Made by a program: the position numbers and the translations under genes. A stretch of DNA of 64,000 bases from Pleodorina starrii (Eukaryota > Chlorophyta > Chlorophyceae > Chlamydomonadales > Volvocaceae): assembly GCA_030267565.1 (NCBI GenBank), contig BRXU01000048.1, forward strand, positions 434,001 through 498,000, in the 5' to 3' direction. A model generated the notes under the pieces. The model did no database searches and was not told the DNA's origin. It saw only the letters and a list, made by a program, of their open reading frames with translations. Shown here in pieces: positions 23,880 through 36,180 of the stretch; the stretch's first letter is position 1; every line of letters starts with the position of its first letter.

Positions 23880-24465
23880 GTGGCAGATATCCCAGCCGTC
23901 ACCCAGCCACGAGTTCCAGCATCATTGGCTGGACCGCATGCGCTTCTTGACGCTCCTTCCGGGGCGCAAGCTCCTGATGCTGACGGCGGCGAGCGGCAGC
24001 ATCCCCAACCTGGACTTCGCGGTGGGGGTCGCGGGACGTACCTTGGCCCCGACGCCTGGCTTGCTGGCGTCTGCAGCCGCCTCTGGCCACATCGAACCCT
24101 GCACCTGGCTCCGCCAGCGGGGCTGCCACTGGGGGGCCTCCAGCATTTCCACCAGTTTCCACCGCGGCCGGGGCGGGACACGGGGCGCGTTGCCGGTGGC
24201 TGCTGGAGCATGGCTGCCCCTGGAGCATGAACGCAGTCAGCAGCGCAACGGCAGGCAGCCACGTGAAACTGATGGACTGGCTTTGGCAGCGGCGCCCGGA
24301 CCTGACTCGGAGGACCTCAGCCCAGTGGTGGCGGATCTCCGGCCCCTCCTTTTGGGCGCCCTGCAGGGCTGCCACCTGGCGACGGCTAGATCTGGACTGA
24401 CCGGGACGTGCCCGGGCTTCGAGCATTCCCAGTGCAGCGGCAAAGAGCCGCCGAGTGCACCATGA
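23880..24465 (+). pseudogene. Decayed ankyrin-repeat gene fragment
   Basis: Translation shows ankyrin-like helices of the type common in volvocine genomes: Leu-Leu-x-x-Ala-Ala-Ala-Ser-Gly-His-Ile, Trp-Leu-Arg-Gln-Arg-Gly-Cys-x-Trp, then Arg-Trp-Leu-Leu-Glu-His-Gly-Cys-Pro-Trp and an Asp-Trp-Leu-Trp segment. The pattern shifts frame near 24140-24165 and again near 24290-24310, and no phase-matched introns bridge the shifts. I therefore read it as a pseudogene or fragment. Two sequencing indels are the alternative. The upstream limit is approximate. Confidence 0.55.
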
Positions 24466-24871
24466 GGCACCAGGCAGGCACCACGCCAAGGGGCGCTGGT
24501 TGTGCATGGTGTTGCTGTCGTTAAACTAGCTCATCGGCCATGGAGCTGGGGGACAATGTGCGGGCCCGTACGTCGTGCTATCTCGTACGACGCACACAGC
24601 CGTTGAACCGGAACTCCGGAAGGAAAGCTCCACGCGTACACAAAGGCTAGTGACAAGCAAGGACTTTGTTAGGCCTAAGCGCGGTTTGATGGTTCAGCTG
24701 TCGTGCCTTTGAAATGGACAGACGAACAACGTTGCCCATCGCAAGTATCCGCAACGCACTAAACTATCGTTTACCACTTCTTCCTTTATTATACTGTGTT
24801 TGATCCAAGGCACAAGGGCGGTTTAAGGACACTGCGCTTCACTATCGTTTATCGCTGCTTCACAAGCAGCG
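24466..24871. other. Intergenic region upstream of the kelch gene
   Basis: About 400 nt without a credible exon. An in-frame stop at 24824 lies before the first ATG (24872) of the kelch gene. A GTAC-containing partial inverted repeat occurs at about 24568-24592. No clear TATA box. Confidence 0.45.
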
Positions 24872-27800
24872 ATGACAGGTTACCTACAGTATCACGCTGG
24901 AGAGGTGTATGCGTCATTGCGGAAAGATCTGGGCTGGGAGCTCCTCACGCCTCACGCACGGGGGACTGTGCTTCGGTGCATCGATGAGCACGGGCGGAGT
25001 GCGCCGCAGCAGCCCACAGCGCAGGCGCATGTCCCTGACTCGGACCGCTTCTCTACATGGCTCTACCGGATTTGTTGCGACGCCACCCCGGCGACATCCG
25101 TGATTGACAACGGGCTCACCTGCGATCGTGCTTTCGCGGGTAACGAACCAACCAGGGGCTCGCCAGGACGCGGTTGATGGCCTTTACACTGTAGGGTAGC
25201 AGATCTCCTGCGATTAAAAGGGCAGTTGTCTTTGCCGGCTTAAGTGCCTTGTCTGCCATTGCCTTCTCCCGTGCCGGTCCGCCCGCCCTCCCGTCCTTCT
25301 TCCCCTTTCCCTCCACACTAAGAATCCGCTTCCCATACTCCGTATCCAACCTCACCACAGGCGGGCGCCTGCTGACCTACCGCTGTCGAACCCTCGTGGT
25401 CATCGGCGGCAGCGCGGCACCCGCCCAGGACGCAGCTCCCCATCCCTACTGGCAGCGCGGCGGGGAGGACTGCGGTGAAACCCACGGCGCCTCGTACTTC
25501 CCCTCCTCCGCCGCGTCCGCCTCCGCCGCCGTCGCACCCACTGCCTGGGCGGGGGAGCTTCCCGACCACAGCCGCGTGCACGAGGCCACGGAGCTGGCGC
25601 CGCTGAGCTGCCCGGTGCGGCTGCTGCTGGGGGATTATGCTGGTGGTGCTGCGGCGGCGGTGGCGAAGCAGCTTGGCGGCGCCCGGCGGCGGGCTCGGAG
25701 CGCAGCAGCCGGCATGACCGTTTGCCCGCTGCCGCCCCTCGAGGTGCGTACGTGCGTGTGTGCGGATGTGTGCGTGCCTGGACGTGCAGTGCGTGCGGGT
25801 GGCCATACACAAGAGGACTGAGGAAGGAGGCTGAGCAGGAAGATGCGTTGACGAGGAACCCATGCGAATGGGTGACTTGTCCTTCCCCCCGTCTGTCTGC
25901 TCCGTCTGCGCTGCAGACGTCATTGCTTGATAGCCACATCCCCTCCGCGGGCACGTGCGGCTCGATGCCCCGCCTTTCCGCCATCATGTGCGGGCTTAAT
26001 TTCCCACCCTTCCGTGCTGCGGCACTTTGCGGGATGCGCGGCAGGGCTGCGCCGTTGTGCCCTACGGCGGCTGCATCCTGGTGCACGGCGGCGTGTCGCC
26101 CGCGGGGGAGGCCACCGATGAGATGCGCGCGCTGACGCTACGGCCCGACCCCAGCCGCCCCGGAGAGTACGGTCTGTACGGCAGAGTACGGGTGCAGCAG
26201 GACACCGGAAGCGGCAGCGTCGATGGTGCTGGCAGTGGCGTCGCGCCGCAGAAACAGGCCTGGTGGCTTCCTGCGACAGTAACGACTACCGCGGCCGCAG
26301 GTGCAGCCGCAGGTGCGCCGACACCGGCGTCCGTGAGTACGGAAAGCAGCGGTGGGTCTGGCAGCGGCTCGGGCGGCGGTGTGGGAGGAGGGCCTCAGCC
26401 GCCGGACGCCTCGTGGCCCTGCCCGCCGCCGTCGCCGCGACACGGCCACCATATTGCCGTTGACAGATCCACGTCTCGCCTGTGGCTCTTCGGCGGCCGC
26501 ACCGGCAGTTACAACAGTAGCTGCGGCGGCGGGTCCGCCGCAGCCACGATGCGGCGCGCGCGGCGTGGCTAGGCCAGACGGCGGCAGGGCACTTGCTGCC
26601 GCCGCCGTCGCTGACTGTGGGTCTGGACGGCGAGGAGGCGCCCGCGGACCCGCTGCCGTGCTGCTACTGGGCGCAACTGCCGACGGGACCGGACGCAGTG
26701 GATCTTACGGCGGAGGAACGGACCGGCGGGGGTGACGGCAGTGGCGGCGCGCGTGGCGGCGGCGGCAGCAGCAACACTGATGACGGCGCCTTTCCCGGCG
26801 ATGGGGTCGTGGTGGGCAGGCTGTCGTGGCACTGCCTGCCGCTGCGAACATCGGCTGGGGCCGCGAAAGGCAGCGGCGGCGGGGGACCCCGTCTCCCGGA
26901 TCCAATGCGTGGCGCTGTCGTTTCCATACACGACGGTGGCTTGTATGTTCTCTCCAGTGGGGTGGAAACGGCCAGCGGCAGCGGCGGCGCTGGTGGTGGT
27001 GGTGGCAACCGCAGGGCCGCGGCGGCGGCGGCGGCTCAGTCACCGAGCCCGTATCGCCGCTGGTGGCTCCACCGCGTCGACTTACAGACGGGTACTTGCG
27101 TGTTGCTTTGCAACGCGGTGGGCCCTCAACCGGCGGCGGCGGCGACAGTCAGCGTGAGCAACGGCTGTAGCGAACCGCCGCTGTACCACGACGACGCCGT
27201 CGCCATGGCCGACGACACCTTGCCGTACATCTACGTGTACGGAGCGCTTCAGCGCGGCAGCGGCGCAGCCGCCCTCGGTGGCGGCTCCTTTGTGCCGTCG
27301 CTGCACCGCGTCAGGCTGGGTGGTGACGACGGTGGCGGGGCGGTGTGGGAGGCGGTGGAGCTTTTGGGGTCCTCGCGCTTACATGCGGCGCGCGGTGCGC
27401 TGGGGGCAGCTTCGGGGGGCGCGGTGACGCTGCTGGGCGGTGTGCGCAACGGCCGGCGGGGCGTGGAGGCGCAGCTGCAGCTGGTGCTGCCGGCGACGGC
27501 GACGGCAGGCGCTGCAAAGGTAAGGGCTGGAGGAAGCAGGAAGGGCACGGGGGGAGTATCGGTACGGGCGAGGCCTGAAAAGCAGCACCTCCGGATCACT
27601 GGATGGTCGGTAATGAATGGGTCGGCGAGGAGCGCCGGAGGAGTGGGAGTGGGTGTGCGACGTGTTCGCCGCCATTAGGCCGTAATAAGAGAGGGCCGGT
27701 GTTCAAGAGTGTCTTGCTCTTCAGGCACGGTATTCCTGATAAGCAAGGCGCGGTACTCATACTTATGAGGGCGCGGCAGTCCTGTTAATAAAGGCCTTGA

Positions 27801-30800
27801 CGCGCACGCACTCGGGCCTTGTTGGGTGCATGGCAGCTAGCGCTGGGAGGGAGTCAGGCAGTCCTTTGAGTCGTCACTCATCGCCTCCATCCCGCCAAGG
27901 CACAGACAGGCAGGGAGCTGCTACGCACGGCTTCAGCCCCTGAACCCCATTTTGCCGCTGACATCCTGGCCCCCTCGCCCGCTGGTCTTTTACCCCCTGA
28001 TCCCCGTCCGCCCGGCCTGCCTTCCACTTGGTTAACGCACCCCTTACAGGGGCCGACAGCGGCGAGCCGGTTCTGCGCAGGCGCTTCCGCGGGCGCTGGA
28101 GTCGACCCGGCAGTGGCCACCGCGGCCGGGGTGGCGAGGTGCCGCCGGGTGATCGCGGAGCAGCTCCGCCGGGTGGCGCCACGGGAGGTGCGATTCGCGC
28201 ACCCGAGCACAGCACCACAGGGAAAAGAGAATCACGGCGGCAGAGGCGGTGGCGGCGGCGGCTGCGGGAGGGGCCCTCGGCCCTGTGTGGCGCTGGCAGC
28301 GGCGCTGTCCTTATACTCCCGAAGCGGCCTATTTGACGAGTCAGTGGGTGAAGCGCCGTTGTGAATTGGCGGAGTGAATGGGACCGTGGCGACGTGACGG
28401 GGGAGGTGTTGTGGGGTGGGCCGCAGGCCTGGGTTGCACGGGGTGCGAGGGTTGTGGAAGTGCTGTGGATGTGGGTGTTTGTGTGGGTATGGCTGCACGC
28501 GCCTCGCTGTCACTGTCCAAACGCCGTCGTTCCCCCATTTGCACCCAGAACATCAAGTAACTCAGCTACATGTGCCTCCTTCCCCCCCCCCGGTCTGCAC
28601 GTGGTTCACCGCGATTGAACGCAGGTTCTTCGAGGATCTGGATGACGGAGAGGAGGAGCGGGGCTCGCCGCTCTGTAACCGGTCCTCGGGCGGCGGCGGC
28701 AACGCCAGCGGCGATGGCATTGGCGGCGCCAGTGGCAGGGGCATGACGCTGCCGGGCCACGACCCGCTGGCGGTCGCGGCCGTGGTTGCCTGGGTGATGG
28801 GCCGCACGCACATTCGGGGGGACTGGGAGCCCCGCTTCCTGGCGCAAATGTTCCGGTGGGGAGGCGTAGCGGGTGCGGATGCGGATGGGGGGTGCGGATG
28901 GCGCTGCTGTGTTTGTCCACTTGTGTGGACATTAGGGTACATCGATGTCCGCAAATGTGCTCCTGCCTCCCTAGACACAGGATCGTCTTTGTCCACTTGC
29001 TGTTTCCTTATAGCGTCTTGCTGGCTGCAGCTGCTGCTGCGCCTGGCCACCGCGCTAGCTGCCCTCCCTGCTGGCCGTCTGCGTGCGCGCTTCATCGCCG
29101 GTATCATGCAGGTGCCTGCATGGGTATTGACACGAACCGGCACGTTGCAGCTTTGTCAGCGGGGCGCTGCGGTATCCCACGTTTACATCGTTCCTGCTGA
29201 CACCTGTCGACGTTTCGTTTACCGCTTCTGTCCCTGACTGACGTTACCTGTGGACGCGGTTAATCCTAAAACCCATCACCACAACAGGGTGGCACACTGC
29301 TGGGAGCTGGTGCCGCTGCAGCTCGAACTGGTGGCGCTGGTGGCGCGTGCGGCGCCCACGATGCGAGCGGAGCAGCTGCCGGCGGCGCTGGGGCTGTGGG
29401 GGGAGCTGCGCAGGCTGGGCGCCCTGGCGGCGCAGGCCGCGGCTGCGCCCGCTGGCGGAGGTGGACGACGGGAAGGCGATCGGGTGGAGGCCGTCCTGCG
29501 GTCCCGGCTGCACAAGTACGTTCTGCGCTGTGCCGTGCCGCGCTTGCGAGCCGTGGTTGCGCCTCTAATGCAACCCCCGATGCCTACCGGTCCACATTGG
29601 CATGGCGACCGCCTCTTTATCCCCCTACGAATCTCGCCTCCGTGTGCTTCGTACTTCAGCCGCGCTAATTGAATTTGAGGCAGTATGCGGCGCTTTCGTA
29701 TCTCTATCTCTCGGCACCTGCACAGGGATAGCCATTACTACTGCCGCGATGGCCATTCAGCTCTTCCGCACGGCCACTGTGCACGGCGACGTGCTGCGCT
29801 GTCTTGTCCTGTGCTATGCGTGATCCGCTTCCCAGGGCAGCAGCTGCTTCCTCGTGCCTGGTGCAGCCGGACAACCTGGAGGAGGTCATGGAAGCGGCGC
29901 TGCTGGCGGCAGCGTCGGAGCCAGAGGGAGGGGCCGGCGCCGACGTCTGCCCCTTCGTGGCTCTTCAGGGGGCCTGCGTGCAGCTCGCGGTGAGCCTGCT
30001 CGTCGACGGTGACAGCGGCGGCGTCGGCAACGGACGTAGCGGAAGCGGCAGCTGCGGTGGCGGCGCTGCTGCGGGCCGGTCAGCGACCCGCTTTGCTTGC
30101 AGGTCAGTGCGATGCGATCCGGTAGCGCGACGGCGGCGGCTTGCGTCATGTCAGTGTGGGTTGCGGTTGATGGGTCAAGGGCTGACACGGGTACGGCGTT
30201 TGGTGGGTTGGTTAGGTGCCAGGCTGAGGCCGCGGTGTGTGGGCAGGCTGGCGTTAGTTCATCGATTGGCGGGTGGACACATTAAACACGCAGCGTTTGG
30301 TTCACGCATCCCCACGTGTTAAGGCAGGTAGGATCTTTCCACCAGAGGTTGATTTCACATCTAGGAGCCAGCACCGCATTACTTACGTGCCCGTTCGGGC
30401 GGGCGTGCGAAGCGGGGTTGTTTCAATCTTTGAGCTTGGCGGGGTGGGGGGTTGCGGGCTGTGTGCCTCAGCAATGTACGTAAGTGTGCGTGTGCAGGTT
30501 CCGCGTGTGGCCGGTGCTGTTCCGGGCCATGCGCTGGTGGCGGCGGCGGCTGGCCACAAGCCTGCGAGACGGCGGTGAGACACTGGAGGAGCTGCTGTTG
30601 CTGTTGCGAGATCTCGAGGTGAGGGTGTGTGTCCAGGAACATGGCTAGGGCAAGGGCAAGGGTGAGATAACAAGTGAATGGGACGTGGGCGCTTCTGCAC
30701 GACCTCCGGATGTGAGAGAGCGTGTATGTGTGTATGTGTGCCCTTGTATGTGTTTGGGGGAATTAAAGATACCGCAACGGAGGGAAGAAGGCGACGGTAG

Positions 30801-32512
30801 CGAACGGACCCAGGGCCGTTGCGAGCGGACGTCGGGGAGGGAGACTTGACCCCAAAGGAGTCGGGGGCGAGGTAACATGCGAAGGGGGGGGTGGGCGCTG
30901 CTGAGCGAGAGATGCGCCGCAGGTGACGATGCCCATTTCGAGCATCTGGACTCTGGAGCCCCAAAAACATCGCTTGAACTGTAATGACCGATGGCCTGGC
31001 ATTTGGTTGTACTTGCGGCCACTGACGTTACTGGGGACTCGCCATGTGCAGCATTCCATACCCAGCCAAACCCGCCGCCACCCAAGCATTGCATCGATAA
31101 CCGCCCGGCGCATCGCTCTCTGTGCCCGTGCGCTTGCTGCCTCAGGATGTCCAGGATGAAGACGGCCGACAGAGGCTGCCGCTGCCGCACCGCAGCGTCT
31201 GTGCAGCACCACCTACCGTTGCGCCCGAGGAGGAGCAGGAGGAGAGTGCCTTTGGCCCAACCCCGGCCAAGCGCCCGCGGTTTGAATCGGACGAAGCTGC
31301 TGCTGTTACTGCTGCTGCTAGACCTAACAGCTGCTCTGGTAGCGGCGGCGGCGGCGGTGGCCGTTCTGGGGGAGAGCAGCGGAAGGATAGCAAGGAAAAG
31401 GGTGCCTCGCAGCTCACGGGGGCCGCGGCTGCGGTTGGGCTCGCTGGGCAGCTGTGTGGCTACCCATGGGGGGAGCTGCTGAGGAACGTGAGGCCGCACA
31501 CCGCGCTGGAGGTGCTGCAGGTGCGTGCATGGGTGTGTGTGTGGGGGGGGGGAGGGGCGGGTCGGTAAGAACAACGAAGTAACCACAGCGAAGGAACCGC
31601 AGCATTGTCGCCGCCGTTGTCGTTGTCGCCGTTGCCGTCGCCTTGTCGTTTGGTCAAGTGGTCCAGCGGTGGTCCAAACATACGAACCGCAACGGTGGAA
31701 CCGCAGCGAAGGAACCGCACTGAAGGGTATGTACTGGTAGTTGGATATGCTGCACACACACTTCGTAGGTGTTTGAGTGATTGCATCCGTCCACATACCG
31801 GTACGACCGCAAGGATTTTCAATTGCCACTGCATACATTCTACCCACGCCCGTGCAATCCCTTTCACCAGGCGTTGGTCTCGGGCCCGGACACCACCTGC
31901 TGCGAGGTACATCAATTCGTACAGAAGCAGGCGTACTGCAAGCTCGCGACAATGGCGCCGGCGCAACGGCTGCAATTGCCGCCGTCGTTCCGGACGCCGG
32001 GCCACCCGGACTTCGAAGCCTTGCGGGAGGCGGCCGCAGCCACGGTACGTACGGAATGGATGGCTAAGTTGGGTGCGTAAGGGCTGGAGGGTGACTCGGG
32101 GCTGACAGAGCCCGCTGCCCGCCGATCCACATGTGCCCGCATGTGTGGATGAGTAAGCGTTCCAATTCTTGCTTTCAACCTGTGCAACCCCTCCTGCTGT
32201 TGCGCACAGGACGAGTGTAGCAGCTATGAGGAGCGAAGGCCGCTGCCGACCCAGCCACAGCAGCCCGGCCTTCCGGAGGGGGCCACCACCACCACCGGTG
32301 CCGGTGCCACCTCCGCCGGGGGCGGCTGTGGTGGTTTTGGAGGCGGCGGCGGCACGCCCAGCGGCGCGCCGCCGCTGCCGCTGCCTGAGGTCGTCGCTGC
32401 TGCGCTGCGGAGCGGCCAACGGCTCAGTCGCCAGTGCGATGAGTGGCATCAGGGCAAGCAGGAGCAGATTCTGGCGGCGAGGGGCACTAGTGCCGCCCAT
32501 AGCAGACGTTAG
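24872..32512 (+). CDS. Kelch-repeat protein with probable BTB/BACK-like region (frameshift in exon 3)
   Basis: Phase-consistent exons: 24872-25139, 25361-25743, 26045-27519, 28050-28360, 28625-28855, 29288-29515, 29836-30102, 30498-30618, 31146-31520, 31871-32044, 32210-32512 (TAG). This is about 1378 residues if the frameshift is ignored. ATG 24872 is the first in its frame after a stop at 24824. Kelch-type strands (Val-Val-Ile-Gly-Gly, Ile-Leu-Val-His-Gly-Gly, Leu-Trp-Leu-Phe-Gly-Gly, Thr-Leu-Leu-Gly-Gly) run through exons 2-3. The helical segment from about 28113 to 29400 (SGLFDES, an Ala/Val-rich helix, then Val-Ala-His-Cys-Trp-Glu-Leu) resembles a BTB/BACK unit, so a scaffold or ubiquitin-ligase adaptor role is possible. 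Exon 31146-31520 has an NLS-like Ala-Lys-Arg-Pro-Arg segment. Exon 3 changes frame near 26520-26550. Kelch is likely; BTB is tentative. Confidence 0.72.
29031..29111 (+). other. Possible 81-nt cassette exon in the kelch gene
   Basis: A CTGCAG acceptor and a CAG|GTGCCT donor frame 27 open codons with a Leu/Ala/Arg amphipathic pattern. It is phase 0 on both sides, while the exons I placed around it join in phase 2, so it cannot simply be inserted. It may belong to an alternative isoform using a donor near 28865. Confidence 0.25.
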
Positions 32513-34260
32513 CAGCAGCAGATGCAGCAACAGCAGCAGCGATAAACAACAGTGACGGGGCATCTGAATAGGTAGATACGTACGCCCGGGAAGTGAAATA
32601 AGTGCAGACACAATACCGAATCTACGGGCGCGATGCGGCGGTACCACGTACCGGTATCATTGGTTATAGAGATGTAGGGACTGTGCACGGCGGGTGGATG
32701 GGTGGTGGGGCGCGCGGAGGAGGCTCACACACTACCGTTTGACGCGATGTGAATGATGTACTGCTGGCTGGCAATGGTTAGTTTCGTTCATTTGTAGGTG
32801 TTGCCACTTGCCAGGCACGCGCACGATGCATTTGCAGGGGCTGGGCCCTCGATAGCTGCGGCAGTATCTGTCGCCCCCACGTGATACGGTGCTGAACTTG
32901 TACCAGGTGCCAAACCCTTAAAGTGGCTCGTAAGCATGGCGTTCCATAGCTGACCGCACAGCTGGTTGAAGCATCGTGTGACGTGCTTGTGCCGGCCCGC
33001 CTTGTGCTGTAGAGTTCGAGTGCTGGCAAACACACACCTTGTACGATGCACATTGGCATGTCGAGGTCGTGCGATCGGGCAGGGTGTTGGCGACGTATCG
33101 TTCGTGAATCCCAAGTGTGTCTTCGGACGGACCAGCAGGGATTTGATACAGCGCTGCAGGTCGTTGGCACAGCATTTTTTAGGCCCAGTCAATTCCCGCA
33201 GGTATAGTATTGACTTAGCCGGAGAATTGTAGGAGGTTTCGGTTGCGCTCAGCACGTCTGGCTGAAGCTTGGAGCGTGCGAGCGTCCTCGCGCGGTTGGT
33301 ACGGCTGCTGAGTCATCCACCTTCGTCCACCTGTTATGTACGGTACCCCACTGTAAGGTTTCACTTGATGCAAAACCCTCTTCAGATAGCAAGTTGCTCG
33401 TAGTTCATCGTAGCAAGTTGTTTATAGCAAGTAGCTTATATGTAACAAGTCGCCCGTAGAATATTATGTTCTTCTCGAGCAGCTCTAATGTTTGATGAGC
33501 TGAAGCTCTTGTGGATAGTTTATCAAATTTATTTAAAAGATGTAAAGCAGTGACAAAATATGTCCAAATAGTTCGGTTAGCTTCGTCATGCTACATTCCT
33601 CAGCGCATGTCGCCAGAGTTCTTGATAAATAGGATTGCACTCAGTTCGCATCGTGCAGTAGTTTGACAGCCCTGCTAGTGGCCTACAATAATTTGGAGCT
33701 AGCGTTGTGCTGGTGAGTGCATGGAAGGTCGCGGCGGCCCTAAGGCACTGCCTTTCCTTGTCGCCATCTTTCATCTTTGGCACTTGTCCGTTTGTTTACA
33801 TGGCGCCATTAACACTGTATCAAAGCGCATATTTGACAGGAAGCGCCGGGGAATGAAGTGTCGCTTCCATTCGCTCGGCCATGGAACGGTTGTATGTCGC
33901 ACTTGCTTGCTTACAGGAAGGAACCGCAGTAGCGGGTGGCTTGACAGTCATACTTTGCACCCGCTTGCGCGCGCACCCATTGGAGAGGTGTCCAGGAGAG
34001 GGCGGTGCCAGCATGGCAGTTGGCATGTGAAGGGACGCCGTCCAGTCAAGTACTCGACGGAGGCTCGTAATGTAAGTGTGGCAGGTTTCATTGCTTTCAG
34101 CAGAATGTATGGTGAGAGCGATTGGGTTGGATGGGTTGGGGAACGGCTTCACTCGCTCATAGTGTGTGATGGGCGGACGGGCCCGGGAACGGTTGCGAGT
34201 ACATACAAGCGCGCGCTCTTTCGGGCGCGGGATGCCATAGCGCCCGTTCCATCCGTTGGC
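32513..34260. other. Gene-poor region with lower GC
   Basis: After the kelch stop the composition becomes AT-richer and splice-bounded exons disappear. Two longer open frames exist, 32788-33255 on the minus strand (155 codons) and 33721-34269 on the plus strand (182 codons). Neither shows a domain I recognise or typical algal coding bias. Short AGCAAGT words recur at 33390-33450. I report no gene here. Confidence 0.5.
33352..33356 (+). promoter_or_regulatory. Weak candidate TGTAA polyadenylation word for the kelch gene
   Basis: First clear TGTAA after the kelch stop, about 840 nt downstream. Other TGTAA words follow at about 33441 and 33540, so the true 3' end is open. Confidence 0.2.
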
Positions 34261-34308
34261 GTTGCGTAGCGTTGCGTTGTGTTGCGTTGCGTTGGAGGAG
34301 GCGCACGC

Positions 34309-34648
34309 GCGACTTCAATTGTGCATACACTTGCACGCGATAGATTTGTGACATGCAACGAAAATGCAATCGTTTTTGCGTGCTACTTAGGGGGGCGTTG
34401 CTTTGCACAGCGTATGTAGCGTAGCGTAGCGGAGCGCGGCGTTGCATTGCACGTGCGCAAGGACGCGTGCGCGACTTTAATCACGCACGTTAAATTGCAA
34501 CTTGCGACGTGCTGCTTGCAGCGAAAATGCGATGGTGCACGCGCGCGACTTATGGCGTTGCGGAGCATAGTGGAGCGTGCGCGACGCTGTTCGTGCACGT
34601 TGAAATTGCGACTTGCAATTTGCGAGGAAATGCGATCGTGAACGCGTG
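34309..34648 (+). repeat. Three degenerate copies of a ~75-bp motif
   Basis: Copies at about 34309-34382, 34470-34547 and 34577-34648. Each begins GCGCGAC, passes through a GTGCA/CGCACGTT-type middle and an AACGAAAATGCAATCG-like word, and ends in GCGTGC or GCGCGC. They are clearly related but diverged, with GCGTTGC- and TAGCG-rich spacers. Confidence 0.6.
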
Positions 34649-34659
34649 CTCATGAGGTG

Positions 34660-36180
34660 TGTCATCAATGAATCATAAGCCTGCCTCCACTAATAATGGA
34701 TTTCCTTGAACTTAGGTGCCCCCATCCACTGTCCTGATATCACAGGAGGAGGTGTGCAGCATCCTTCACAATCAACGAAAGACACCAACAGTTGCAATCC
34801 AAGAGTGTTCATCCGGATGTTTCTGCTGCTGGGTGTCTAAATAGATAATAACTGAGCCACAGGCTGCAGCAGAGGAGCGGAGGAGCGCTGGCCAACATGT
34901 GGCTGACACAGTACCCCTGGGGATCGTACACTATTGCCAGCCCGGTGGCTTGAACTCCTTCAGATATGTCTTGGCTGGTTAGGTTTCCATCCCATGGTTC
35001 ATAACAGTGTGTGTGCGTGGGCCTTCATGGTTCACCAATCTGGATGGTGTATCAACCTGCTGCTGGTGGATTGTTGTCCTAGTCGGGGTTATGACCTGGT
35101 TAATTGTTGATATCAATGTACTTCTGTCATGGGAGACATTGTCATTGGGTCACCTTGAGGATGTGGTATACCATCTGTGTTGCTGTTGCTGTTTCATCAG
35201 GTGGCTATCATGTGCCATTTCTGTTCGTCTGGGATTCTCATCAGCCTTCATGCGTGCATGGTGCACCGGTGCTGGGGATGGATTATTCAACAGCCCTGCA
35301 TGGCCAGTTGTCCTTTGAGACCATCCAATCATGACTCCTCACCTTAGGTGGGGCACATTCTACATCTAATTTATAAGGTGAGGGGAGGGCGGGGGCTGAC
35401 GGGGGATTCATACTAGTGCATTGCCCTTATTGGGGTGGTAACCATTTGTGGTGTTCCATTGATTGATGGCAGTGCATTCCCATTTCACCAGATTATATTC
35501 ACTTCTTGAGTTAGGTAGACGAGTTAGTGTGTTGGGGTTAAGATTGCTGATGGTGACCCATTTGCAGATTTCTGCAACTATACAAACTGCCATTTCTAAG
35601 TCCCTGATGAAGAGGTGCTGTGTGGTGCTTAGGCCATGTATGCTGGTCTCTGGTGTCATCCCCTCAGCAGGCAAAACTGTGGACCCATGGAGCATACATC
35701 CAGAGTGAGGAGCTGATCATCAGAGCCCAGTTTGGTCATGCAGCCCCTATGGTCGGTGCGGATTATACAGGACCTAATCACAATGTTCAAGGGTAAGTGG
35801 AAATTAGTATAAGGATCGCACCCAGACCCCGAAAAACCTTAAGGGGGGTCTTCCTATGATTCTCCTCCATAGAATCGAGTAACAACAGCACTTTTGGAAA
35901 GATCTTCAAGGGTGGATTAATATTATATTTTTAGGATACCTCACTACCCCCCTTTTTGAAGGAGGTATGGCCCTTTAAGGTTGGGGCTGGTCATAAGCCT
36001 GTCACTGTAGCTGGGTGGATGCTGCACATCTGTAAAGTTCCAAATAATTGATAAGCACATAAATGGGTGCTGATTTAAGCCCTTAAGAAGTCATGAGTTC
36101 AGTTCCCATAAACATGTGTTTACTCTCACACTCATAACAATAGGAAGCATGTGTCTAACTTCATACTCAATGAGAAATAC
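34660..36180. other. AT-richer region without recognisable genes
   Basis: Short open frames on both strands (for example 35408-35695 minus and 35007-35318 plus) change frame frequently and match no family I know. It may be an eroded mobile element, but I found no reverse-transcriptase, transposase or integrase motif. Confidence 0.4.

Noticed and set aside
32788..33255. 155-codon minus-strand frame as a transposase or recombinase fragment
   Set aside because: It has several Cys/His residues but no recognisable catalytic motif or terminal repeats.
34660..36180. Retrotransposon
   Set aside because: Frames are short and broken, and I see no reverse-transcriptase, integrase or protease motif, nor LTRs.
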